This document shows, one piece after another, positions 35,490 to 45,934 of a DNA stretch of 64,000 nucleotides; position 1 is the first letter of the stretch; each line of letters starts with the position of its first letter. The translations under genes were made by a program, and so were the position numbers. Location: the NCBI GenBank assembly GCA_030068145.1, contig JAPJBO010000032.1:1-64000 (forward strand). Reading direction: 5' to 3'. The notes under the pieces are model-generated. The model made no database searches. It saw nothing but the letters and a program-made list of their open reading frames with translations, and was not told the DNA's origin. The DNA is from Diplonema papillatum (taxonomy: Eukaryota > Euglenozoa > Diplonemea > Diplonemida > Diplonemidae).

Positions 35490-35990
35490 GGTGCGCAGTG
35501 ATGCACGGTGATGCACAGTGATCCACGCTAGTGCGGTGTGCACAGTGACACGATAGCGCATGGTGGTGCATAGTGATCCACAGTGGAGGACAGTGGTGGC
35601 ACTAATTTTCGGGCCCTCAACGACTTTGCAGGGCTGGCTGGGGTGGCTGGACAGGCTGGACCACCACTGGGGGGGGGGGGTCTGGGGGGTCGACAAACAC
35701 GTGCTCGGCACCCCGGTGCAAAAGACGGGTACCCGTCCATCTACATGGACTATTGCTCTAGGCCGAAATCCCCTTATAAATCCCTGCCTGGTCTGGGTCA
35801 AAAAAAAAAAAAAAATCTCAGCTATTATTATTTTCCCGGAGGAACCGGCTACCCACAGTGTACTACACACTGTGTACTACAGTGTGTACAGGGTACCACA
35901 GTGTACTACTACCGTGCACCACGGGGTACCACAGTGGTACCACGGGGTACCACATTGGTGCCACCGTGTGGCACCAATGTGGAGAAGCAC
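35490..35990. repeat. Degenerate short repeats (GCACAGTGAT and GGTACCAC palindromes)
   Basis: 35,490-35,600 has repeated GTGATGCACAGTGATCCAC-like units. 35,850-35,980 has overlapping CACAGTGTACTACA and GGGGTACCACAGTGGTACCA palindromes. The right inverted repeat of the hAT element lies between them. Confidence 0.7.
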
Positions 35991-36179
35991 ATCGACCAAC
36001 ATGTTTGCGCTGCTACACAATGCAACCGCTACCAGAACAGGATTGGGAGAAAGTGGAAAATGGGGCCAAAGAAAGTGCATGACATTCGCGGTCTACAGAA
36101 ACTGGGCTCGTTTTTTCGCTCAGCTAATGTGCCTGTGCGGGAGGTGGTGCTGCCGACGGAAGGTGTCATCGAACCTTTC

Positions 36180-36534
36180 GACGGCATTTCCAGAGACAAA
36201 CAATCTGTTTGCCATTGCTGTTGTCCTGCCAATGGGGACAGCATCGGTCGAGCGTGTCTTTTCAAACATGAAAAGGGTGTTGACAAAAGCCAGGAAGAGG
36301 CTTCACGAGCAGACGCTGACCGACGTGCTAATGCTCGGGCTCAATGGCCCGTATGAACGTGGCAGCGGCATCCCGAGGAGCGCTATGGAGGCGTACCTCA
36401 ATGCGTGGATTGCGAGCCCAAGAACGCTGAACTTCGCCACGTGGCCGGAGTATGAAGCGTGCGTCGACAAAGTGGGGGTCATGCGCAAAAATATGATGAC
36501 TAACCCAAGGCTGCTGCAATCGGCCCTTCATTGA
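36180..36534 (+). pseudogene. C-terminal remnant of a second hAT transposase
   Basis: About 115 codons carry a clear hATC dimerisation segment (VVLPMGTASVERVFSNMKR), continuing to a stop at 36,532-36,534. It differs clearly from the intact hAT next door, so it belongs to another family. The upstream RNase H core is not found, so it is a fragment. Confidence 0.75.
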
Positions 36535-36726
36535 CGCTGTTGTAGGCCCACTCGTCCCTTTGTTTCCCACTGACGCTGTTGTAGGCCCACTCGTCCCTTT
36601 GTTTACCACTGACGCTGTTGTAGGCCCACTCGTCCCTTTGTTTACCACTGACGCTGTTGTAGGCCCACTCGTCCCTTTGTTTACCACTGACGCTGTTGTA
36701 GGCCCACTCGTCCCTTTGTTTCCCGT
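36532..36726. repeat. Five tandem copies of a 39 bp unit
   Basis: Units begin TGACGCTGTTGTAGGCCCAC at 36532, 36571, 36610, 36649 and 36688 and are nearly identical. The first copy starts on the stop codon of the hAT remnant. Confidence 0.95.
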
Positions 36727-37299
36727 AGCAGGCGTATGGTTTCTTCGTTCTTCGTCCACCATCCACCGCTATCCGGTACGACTTCGCTCTGCAGGCATTC
36801 GTTGCCGAACGGGGGTGTCTGCCCTCCTGTGCACAAAAATTGGATACAGACCAGTTTACCAGTTCTGGGCTCGGGGGTCGAGGTCAGAGTTAGTATGCTG
36901 CTGTATTCACCAGTGCAAAAAAAAAGTTGTGGCAAATTCCTGTCCAAAAAAAAAAAAGTTTTTTTCGGAAAGTAACTTGACCGGTCGAGCGGTCGAGCCT
37001 GACTGCACTGGTCCCATACGGAAAGAAAACGAGCCTCCACCCGCTCCCCCCCGATGCATGAGAGGCAGTGTTCTAATTATACATCAAACTATTATTTCCC
37101 CCCGAAAGACGGATTGAAAAAAAACTTCTGGACCTGGTGGTCCTGAAAACTCCACTTCCCAAGTGCCGCACAGGTGTTTTCACACACCTGCAGTGGATAC
37201 AGAAGCAGGAGCGGTGCGCACGGCGGTTGTAACGCGACGCCAGGAAATGAACCGTACTAGCGAGTCGCCAGGCGCAATGACAAGTAAATTTCGAGCTAC

Positions 37300-37455
37300 G
37301 AACAGCGGCCTGACAACCAGACTCACACCGCTGACCTGTCTGCAGACACTCAGGTTCCGCGCTGGTGATGGTCCGTCTTGCGTGTCCGTGGCTAAAAGGA
37401 TCAAAACACGGTGAGCACATATCCATTCCAAGCACGTTCTTGCAATCCCCCCGAT
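37300..37455 (+). repeat. Dispersed repeat family 1, copy c
   Basis: Shares GAGCTACGAACAGC, CTGTCTGCAGACACTCAGGT, GTGTCCGTGGCTAAA and AGCACGTTCTTGCAA with the other copies. The complementary right arm is lost. Confidence 0.75.
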
Positions 37456-38187
37456 GCGTGGGAGGCAGTGTTCTGATGAAATTCGGATCACTTGCAACGC
37501 ACTTGTACGGCAAGCCTAGTACCTATGCAGAGCGTGCCGTGTAGTGTGAAATCCCCTACCCTCAGACCACGAGAATCGAGCACATTGCTGCATAGGGTAG
37601 CGAGCCGCCCGCAGCTCTCGTTCTCGCAGGAGGGGAAGGTCCGATGGGAGGCGTCGCTCTTTACCCTTCCCTGAGGGCGCCGCCACCGTTCCCGTGTCGG
37701 GCAGCAACAAAGAAATCTACAGAAACTTCGCAAATGCCAGGGTGTCAGGACTACCAGCATACCCCGTCTGTGTTGACACCTTACGTGGGGCTTGTTTGTT
37801 TTTGTTGCCTTTTTTGAGTTTTTACTTGTTTTTTTTGCTGCTTTCTGTTGCTGCTCCAGTGCGGTCTTTCTTTGTTGCCAACATCAAGGGAGCGGGGAGG
37901 AACAACCGCCGAACCGTGCTACTGCCCGTTTTTCATTTAATAACACGAAAAGCCTCTAGGCAAAAACCTGGTTTCACATTTCTTCCCTCCGAAAGCACGA
38001 GCTCTTTGGTAGAGACGCTCCTCTAAAATCTTTTGTTTTCCCGTCTTCTTTGCCTCTCCTTCTTCCCCGTTCATTCGTTCTTCGGGGGTGGGGTGGGGTG
38101 GGGTGGTGTACAAGCTACGGAACTGAGGACCTTACCCCATGAAGGATCAGCTCGTGTTCTCACCATTGGGCAAGTAAAGCGACACCA

Positions 38188-38410
38188 TTTTTTTTGTATA
38201 AGCACCTGCTTTGTAGGAAATGCTTGAGGCGACTGCCAGTAGCGATGGATCAAAGGAGGTAAATGCGCTGTAGCCCACACGAAACACAGGTAAATCTGGG
38301 TTAAGTGGCGGGCGTAAGCGTTCAACAAAAAAGACCTACTTTGTAGTTGTATTGTTTTCTCCCCCTCTAGCCTCCTTCGAAATGAGCACAAGGCAGTCCC
38401 TCGAGTGGCT
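38188..38410 (+). repeat. Dispersed repeat family 2, copy 1
   Basis: A ~220 bp unit with GCTGTAGCCCACACGAAACA and GGCGGGCGTAAGCGTTCAAC. Nearly identical in inverted orientation to 51,990-52,214. Confidence 0.85.
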
Positions 38411-39599
38411 CCACACTGCACAGTGTCGGATTGGTGACAAACTCAAGGGGTTTCAGCTGTTCTGCCCCCGTGTTTAGTTGTACTGCACCAAACGAACTGC
38501 TGAGGTGTTCACCGCCTGGGCGTGCGAACTCGAAGAATCTGGTTCGGAGACTTCGAACTTTCACTTTCCCAGTGAAGAAATCGATCTCCACGGCGCAAAA
38601 CCCGGAAGCGCCTTGAGACAAAACCCTACGGACAGAAATAGACACTGCTCCTTCATAATATTGTTCTACCCCCTCTCCCTCACCCCGCCTCCGAAGGCTC
38701 CCGTTCCACCAAGGAAGATAGCGGACTAAACGGCGGAAAACGCAAACTATCCTACTACTGTCCAGGACAGTACTGGCAGTTCGTCGTTTCACGCGAGTCT
38801 CACATGCGTCAAACCACAAACGAGACCGTGGTAAACCAGAAGCCAACCAAGCAAACACAACACCTTCAGGCTACTTTCGGTGCGAACTTGTCCAGCCTCA
38901 GAAGCTGGAGTTAAAACCGCAGTGAAAAAAGCGGGTGCCGCACTCGCTTTTCGGGTGTGAATTCACACGCGTTTTGGTTGCACAACCCGCTTTTCGGGTG
39001 TGTTTCGGGCACATCCTCTTTAAGTATTCTTCTGAGGCTGGACCTCACCGTGTGACAAACTGATGCAGACTTTTAACTGGGACGGTGCCTCAGTTAGACT
39101 GTCACGGGCAGTGTACGTGAAAGGGGGAGCTCGGCCCTCACCTTTTCCCCGTTTGACGTGCTGCGAAAATCACCGCAAAGGCATACAACAAGGGAATAGG
39201 AGCCGGCCGCCGCGACAGCCCCCGTAAAGAGCACACGTACTGCCCCTGCCGCAGATACGATACGCAGACTAGTTACTAACTATCCGATACTTGGGAGGAA
39301 CATTTACGACAGAGGCCACCCGGAGACTTTGAAACCCCAGATCTCAAAGCGAACTTACACTCTATTCCACAAATAACGCTAAAAGGGGGTCGCAGGGATT
39401 TGTTACGAATCTCCTCACATCGCCGGACGGTCAACTTACTAGCACTCGACGGCTTACTACGGGAGTTCATGCGGCAACCAAGGACAACCCGTAAGATTGT
39501 TAACACTAGAATTACTCCCTACCCAAGCCTCCACCGGTCAACCGGATACTTTAAAATACCGACCTCCTAATCCACAAAAAACGCTGAAAATACTCGAAG

Positions 39600-39690
39600 A
39601 GCCGCCAAAAAGAGGTAACGCGCTGTAGCCACGAAACGCAGATGAATCTGGGTTTAGTGCCGGGGTGCCCAAGAAAAATAAAAAATCATT
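39600..39690 (+). repeat. Dispersed repeat family 2, diverged fragment
   Basis: Keeps GCGCTGTAGCCACGAAACGC and AATCTGGGTTTAGTGCCGGG. Confidence 0.6.
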
Positions 39691-39929
39691 CTTGTGGTTG
39701 CTGCCTCCCCTGCGCCCGAAGACTTGATGTGAACATCCCAGCAAACTCGCATGAGAGGTAGAGTCCTGTCTCTCTACACACCAAACTAAGATTGCAGGGC
39801 GGGGTGGTATAAGTATTGTACCACTTGGTTCTGCCCTCATTCCGGAGGATAAGAAGCTCCGGCAATCGGTAGCGGCAGAGTGGCTGGTACCAAATGGGGA
39901 CACAGAAGCATGCGGCGAATTCGACCTCT

Positions 39930-40095
39930 TCCCTCCCGACTCACACCGTTGTCGGCAGGCAGTCAGGTTCTGCGCCGATGATGGCCCGCCTTCTCTGTGC
40001 TCGTGGCTTATAGTACAACACGGTGCAAATGGGGCCTGTGCGGTGCTGAGCACTTCACCATTCTCAGCATGCTCTTGCGATCACCCCACTCTAGC
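39930..40095 (+). repeat. Dispersed repeat family 1, copy d (diverged)
   Basis: Keeps ACTCACACCG, AGTCAGGTTCTGCGCCGATG, TGCTCGTGGCTTA and GTGCGGTGCTGAGCAC. The stem arms are degraded. Confidence 0.65.
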
Positions 40096-41909
40096 CCCCT
40101 CCGCCAAGCGAAGCAGTGGGCGGCCGTCGCGCCGCCCCCCACAAGTTTTATTTGCGCACGCAGGGTCGGAAAGCGAACAGAAAGCTTTGCACTGTCTTTG
40201 TCGCCTAACAGAAGCCTCGCAACCACTGCCTATTTTTTTCCCCCACGCACGGCAGGCATGTCGCCTCATCTTTCCCCTCCCCCTTCTTTTCCTTTCGAAG
40301 AAAGAAAGAAGAAGAAAATAAAGGCCGCTCCTGGCCAGGAACGTGACGGTCAAACACAGCCTGCAAAGCTTGAGTCGGAGGCAGCACAGTGCCACAACCC
40401 CGTCCGCTCTGCCCTGCGGCTGACCGTCTCGACGAGCTTGTGTTCAGCGCGAGCGCCAAGCCCCAAGGTGCGCTAAGCCTTGATGCTTTAGCTTGGGAAA
40501 TCGGTAGCCACTTGACCCGCAGGCCCGTGGCTCTGCAGTACCGCCGAACACGTGAAGCTTGGCTCCCGTCCTGGGTTCCTTTCGAAAAAAAAAAAAAAAA
40601 AAATCCCTTTTCCTCTTTCTCTTATCTATTCCTGCGTTTCAGGCCTGCACGCCCCGCCAAAAGCAAACGAAAAGAATGAAAAGAGCGTTCTATCACCTTG
40701 CGGGAGTCACGGGATGTTTGGCGCGCCGCCGAAGTGCATGCTAATCCATGTGGTTCATGTCCCCACAATCGACCTCACTGCTTTGCAACCTTCACCCAAG
40801 GGAACAAAACGCTTTGCCGAGAAGGAATAGCGCAGTATCTTTAAACAGCTCGGAGTTGAATTCGAGCTCATCCCGAGGCCAGGACGCCTGCAAAACGCTG
40901 CCTGATGCCAGCAACATACCGGGACACTCACCGAGTTCATGACCACCACCCCAAATAAAATGCCAACCTGAATGAAACATTTGTCTACTTCAACGGCCTG
41001 TCAAAGGACCCCCTGCAAGACCCTCTGGTCAAGTTCTCGATAGTGAACGCAGTAATGAAGACGCGGCTCCAGACACACGCACACGAATCCCTGCATTTCT
41101 CAAGCAGCAGTACGACTCTCAAGGCCAAGACAGGTCGGAATTATGTGTTCCACGGTTATTTTCCAAGTCTAGAGGTTATGAGATTCTCAAATTCGGCTAG
41201 TCAGCGAGCCACGATCGCAGAACCTCATGCTTTCACGGTGTCTGTTTTTGGAGAGCGGAAACCCCCGATCATTACCCAACTCGAAGAAATTTTGCGACCG
41301 TATGCAAAAGAAATCTTATTTCCCTTTGTCACAACACAGGCAAAAGGGAAGAAAAGTACGCCAGCCGGGAAAGTAGTTATTTCTTCTTCACGAAAATTGA
41401 CCCTCTTTTGAAAAAAGTCAGGCGACACGGAACAACACACCGCTTGGCATTGGCCTTTGCAAAACTATGTCTACCTCGTTTGTTTGTTCGGTTCAAGTAT
41501 CAAACCCACAACTGAGTGAAGCAAAGCGGCCTAGAAACCTGATGAAGGAAAACCCTCCGTCGGCTCCTCACTGCTGGCACAACGAAACGGGAAACCCCAT
41601 GGGTTTGCCGTACCATGGGGTAGCCTCCGAGAAGCGATGCAGGAAACCTGGAATTAAATGAGTAAAAAATCTCTGCCACTGAGCAACCAGATGAAAGAAA
41701 CCAGGCATCGGTAATGAGTAACCCGATGAAAGCAGGCAGCCTAACGAAGAGAAGGGGAAAGCTCCCGCAGATTTTCACCGAGGGAAAGCTGACGAAACTC
41801 ACAGCGAATTTGTTCTTGGTGTCGGTCGCATTCGCTCACAAACTTGGCAAGCCATAGTTTGTGCACATATGTCTACATCCCTTTTACTACCCGACTCCCA
41901 GCCTCAGTG

Positions 41910-41960
41910 GTCAACCGGAGACCCTAACACACGTGAACCTTTAAATCACAATAAATGCTA
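41910..41960 (+). promoter_or_regulatory. Recurrent motif before the carbonic-anhydrase-like gene (diverged)
   Basis: GGTCAACCGGAGACCCTAAC is shared with 26,705 and 47,505. The TTTCAAGCG core is replaced by a weak match. It ends about 48 bp before ATG 42,008. Confidence 0.4.
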
Positions 41961-42007
41961 GAACGAACTCAAGAGAGGAACCCGCCTGGTTGACAGGTAT
42001 CCTGACC

Positions 42008-43123
42008 ATGCGCATGGCCTCGTGCCTTCTCGTCGCTTGCTTGACCACGCTGTGTTTGGCAGCGACGGAAGCTGAAGCGGAGAAGGAGATTGTGCAAAAC
42101 TGGTTGTACGCCGAAGTGGAAGGCCGCGGCCCGAGTCAGTGGTCTGCAACCAACGCAGCGTGCGGAGGCAGCCAACAGAGCCCGATTGCGCTGTCGGGTA
42201 TGACGGCGACCCCTACTGAACTATTAGGGTTTCCCATTATAGTGTACGGGAATTTGACAGAGTACAAGCTCACAAATACACAAACCGCGGTCATCCTTGA
42301 GACTGTCGAAAGCGACCCAACCCATGTTGTTGAGGAGACTTCCGAGCATGGACATGGGGAAGCGGAGTATTCGCATCACTTGCTCGACGTCAATTACGAC
42401 GAAAAGCCCTACCGTCTTGACCGGATTGAGTTCCACTCCCCGGCCGAACACATCATCGACGGCGCCACGGCCGACTTGGAAGCTGTGTTCTACCACACCG
42501 CCACCGACGCCACCGAGGGCCCCGCCCACCTGGCCATCTCCGTCCTGTTCGACTCTTCCCCTAACACCCGCAACTTCGTCCTGGCCAAGGTCCTGCCCGG
42601 CGCGCCGCCGGTGCCCGCCGGCAGCTTCAGCAACTACTACTCCGACCCCGAGGCCCACCCCATCAGCCCCGCCTCGTACCCGTACTTCGTCACCTTCAGC
42701 CCCGACGACCTCCTCCCGGCGAGCCGGAACGCGTACTTCTACGAAGGCAGCTTGACGCAGCCGCCGTGCACGGAGGCCGTCACCCGCATCGTCCTCGAGC
42801 AACGCGGCCTCGTGGGTGCCGACCAGCTCGACGACTTCCGCGACCGGCAAATGCGGTTCGCCGACGAGCTCGCGTTCTTGCAGGGCGCGTACCCGGGGCA
42901 GGTCGACGCGGGTCCCTTCGCGGACGCGTGGGGCAACGCGCGGCCGGTGCAGGAGCAGGGCGCGCGGGAGGTCTTCTTCTACCTGGACCTGAACGAGCCG
43001 AACAGCGGGGACTCGGAGCACCACGTCGCCATCGCGTCGATGATGATCGGCATCGTGGCTCTGCTCTCCGTCGCCATCAACTACCTGATCGCGCGGAGAG
43101 AAAAGTTCGCCGGCCCGAACTGA
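42008..43123 (+). CDS. Membrane-anchored alpha-carbonic-anhydrase-like protein, probably acatalytic
   Basis: 371 residues from ATG 42,008. A signal peptide covers about 1-19. The alpha-CA fold follows: W32..W45, C52 and QQSPI at 56-60, FHSPAEH at 142-148, EGSLTQPPC at 246-254 (Thr250 corresponds to Thr199; C52 and C254 can form the usual disulfide). A C-terminal TM helix lies at about 342-363 with a short basic tail. In the family zinc is held by three His. Here only H143 (His96) is kept. The His94 position is E141, and the His119 position is V160 in LEAVFYH. Glu106 is kept (E147). Loss of two ligands resembles CA-related proteins that act in binding. I infer a secretory-pathway or surface protein, not an efficient carbonic anhydrase. 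The His-rich insertion at 114-124 could hold metal differently. Confidence 0.85.
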   Translation: MRMASCLLVACLTTLCLAATEAEAEKEIVQNWLYAEVEGRGPSQWSATNAACGGSQQSPIALSGMTATPTELLGFPIIVYGNLTEYKLTNTQTAVILETVESDPTHVVEETSEHGHGEAEYSHHLLDVNYDEKPYRLDRIEFHSPAEHIIDGATADLEAVFYHTATDATEGPAHLAISVLFDSSPNTRNFVLAKVLPGAPPVPAGSFSNYYSDPEAHPISPASYPYFVTFSPDDLLPASRNAYFYEGSLTQPPCTEAVTRIVLEQRGLVGADQLDDFRDRQMRFADELAFLQGAYPGQVDAGPFADAWGNARPVQEQGAREVFFYLDLNEPNSGDSEHHVAIASMMIGIVALLSVAINYLIARREKFAGPN

Positions 43124-44847
43124 AGCCCGGTGCCTCTGCCGCGCTCTTGACGTGCCGACAGATCTGTTTCGAGTGCTGCCCCCTCCCCAAATGTGGTCCG
43201 CCGGTTAGCTCCGCGTGCATTGCATTACCCGCACCCTTCCGGGGCCGTAGTCGACGCGCTTGCTTGCCCCAGGCACGCTGCTTCTCAGTAGTCAAGTGTT
43301 CGGCCAGTTAGTACCATTCGTATCGCGAAGAAGTCCGAAGACGGAGGAGAAACCGACACAGACGCTTAAGTTGAGAACAGCCAAGCAGACCCCTCGGCGA
43401 AGAAGGTTCGAAAGTCGCTCGAGTGTCCGGTGAACCTCCTTGTCAGTACCACCCAACTGCGACACATGACGTGCAATGCCTGGCGCTAGCGTCTGATGCC
43501 GCAGCCGTATCTGAAAGGTGAGGCAAGAGGCGCCGTCTCACTCGGTTCCTTCTGTCGATGGACAAAACACTTACGGCGGGCTATATTCCTGCCTGCTGAT
43601 GCAGGTTGCATGCGCCTTGGTCGCGTAGGGCGGATACATTTCTTTTTTTTTTTTGGAAAGGGGGGGAGAGAGAACGCATCATCTATTTATAGTTCATGAA
43701 CGTTCGCCACGTACTTGTCGTACGTGCGGCAAATACAGATCTTCTCGTCCTAGTATGGCGTGCACTACTGACGCATCGTCAGGACGCTCATGGGCATTCA
43801 CCACGTACTGTACATTTCCTTGTCACAAAGTACGCAGGCCTGCAGAAGGTTCTTGCGGTTACAATGGCCGAAAACTTTGACTTCTCGAGGTCATGTTCTA
43901 CGCGGTCCAAGTGATTGCATTGCAATGCATTTTTTTTTTCAGCGCGACTCGGTGCCTTCCTTGCCGAGTCGCGATTCCGATGCTGGCTGTCGTGACCTCA
44001 GCTCAGCAGCTCACGGAGAATAAAAAAAAAGCGATGATTTCGGACACTCGAAATGGGAGAGGAAAGGGGCGGGAGGGTCGAGAGTGTCCAAGCATCTTTG
44101 CTAGCCCCTTTTTCAGCGCTGCCTGACAATTGTATTCCGTGTACGTTAAGGGTTCGTCATCCGAGAATAAGCGGAGTGTGCCAAAGCACAGACTCCTCTG
44201 CAAATTGTGGAGGGCACCTTCCGGAGCTTGCGTTCGCCGTGTGAAACGTGGAGTACATGCATTGTGTTCGCCATTATCAAAAGTCACGGTTGAACAGCAT
44301 CCCGCGACAGCTGGCTCCTCTCCTCTTGCATTACAGGTGCAGAGCAAACAAAAATGTGCTCCGCACTAAAAGCTGCCTGTCTTTCGTCGTGTATGGTCAT
44401 GAAGGATTCGTTGCGAACCGACCGAAGAAGGACCTGCAAAACCCAGCACCCAGCTTGCGTCTGGAGGCGCCTTGAATGGCGAACAACCAAAACGCGTTGG
44501 CGTTTCGGGTGTTGTAGTTGCCTTTCCGCAGCGGCGTGGTGACTGGAGGAGGTCGCATGCAAACATGCACCAAAAGAGGAGAGCATTGTCCAGAAGGCGG
44601 CGCGGGCCTAGCGTGGCCACTTTCGCTTGCTTTCGTGCGTGTCTGCACCTGCTGCCTGGTGGACGGACACCTTTCAAGGAGAAGGCAGAAAGCTTCGCTC
44701 CGGACGGGAGGAGTGGCGAAGAGCCATTCAGCCACCTGCAGCCTCTTGCCTGCGGCCAACGGTCCCGAGCCCTCGGGCTATTGTCCAGCGCAAGCGCCGA
44801 AGCACGCCACCTTTTGATCCCCGTGGTGGGCAGACTTTCTTCGCGCG

Positions 44848-44880
<33 letters not shown>

Positions 44881-45934
44881 ACTCGCCCGAAGGGCGCTAG
44901 TGAAAGCTTTCGTCGTGTTTCCGACCCCTTCGATCTCTGCCTTAGAGACAGCGAGAAAATCATACGAGCGTCGCGCGTGACGAGGAAGAAACCTGAGGAG
45001 GGATCTCCGTCTTTGTCGTCACACCTTGCCTGCTGCCCGAGGCTGTGTCTCCGTTGCCTGCGTTTGCGCCGAATCATCCCCCGACGGGTCGGAGGGTAGA
45101 GAAAGACTTCTGATTTCGGGTGCCAAGCTGGGACACAGGCACATTGGAAAGGTGTTTTTGAGACATCCGTTTCACAGCAGCAATCATGATTGACATGATG
45201 CCATTTTGACTGCCCTGGAGGCGCAGCGAAACACACACCAGCTTGGTTGACACTTTCGGCAAATAAAACGTCACTCGTCCGTCCATATCTACGGTAACTC
45301 CATTTTGCGTCGAGAGCCAAGACATCTACCGACAAATGCCATTGCCGCCACCCGCGATATACCGCAGTTGAATCGAGGGGAACAGCTGCTCTGCTTTCAC
45401 CCCCGGCAGGGTTGGAGATTGTTCGAGTTTCCTTCATGCCCACAGGGTATTCTGCCAACCGGTTTCTGCTTCCAACGAACGACACAAAATACGGATATGC
45501 GCCAGTCAGGTCGTCGGACTCACACGGAATAGAAATACTCCTACACGGACTCACACGAAATCCGTGTGATTCCGTGTAGGGTCAGCCTGGAGTCCGCGTG
45601 GCTGTTTTCGACTGAAAGATGCTCAGGATATCCAGAAAGCCTTGCGAACAACAAGGTGCCGTCGTGGATGCCGGAGGCGGTTCATCGCTTGGACAGCAGG
45701 CAACTGTGTGTGGATATGCAAAGGACTTTCCGGAGCGTTCCAGCATATGGGTTTGCTCAATCAGCCGCGAGTATGACCATGTTGCCCCTCCGTTTATTAG
45801 ACAACACCACCGGAAACCTACAGGAGGGAAGAGAGGAAGCGTGGGTGGTGGGTGGCGTGTCGGCGTGCACTCCACCCCTCCGGGCACTCGTTGTAGCTAG
45901 TTGCAGCACCCGCACCACCCGAAAGATTCCGTGA
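43124..45934. other. Intergenic, no gene recognised
   Basis: Contains a run of about 30 T at 44,849-44,878, shorter A and T runs, and a palindromic TCCGTGTGATTCCGTGTAGG block at 45,520-45,585. No frame with host-like bias. Confidence 0.5.

Larger units (their letters stand above)
31776..35800 (+). mobile_element. hAT DNA transposon with inverted subterminal repeats
   Basis: Around the transposase gene the left segment (31,776-31,827) and right segment (about 35,725-35,800) are inverted copies. Both hold TATAAATCCCTG, CCATCTA and GACGGGT blocks in complementary order, each with an A run beside it. Exact tips and the 8 bp target duplication could not be fixed. A G-rich degenerate repeat (31,895-31,986) lies between the left repeat and the gene. 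Confidence 0.7.
36727..41905. other. Intergenic, repeat-rich, no gene recognised
   Basis: Contains copies of dispersed families 1 and 2 (listed), a MITE end at 39,066-39,095, diverged recurrent motifs at 39,307-39,370 and 39,530-39,592, and A/T homopolymers near 36,920-36,965 and 40,585-40,603. No frame shows host-like codon bias. Confidence 0.5.

Noticed and set aside
36560-37117. 185-codon ORF across the 39 bp repeats
   Set aside because: Open only because the repeat length is a multiple of three. No bias or motif outside the array.
44778-45554. 258-codon minus-strand ORF containing poly-Lys
   Set aside because: The Lys run is the T30 homopolymer. No recognisable domain and no host-like codon bias.
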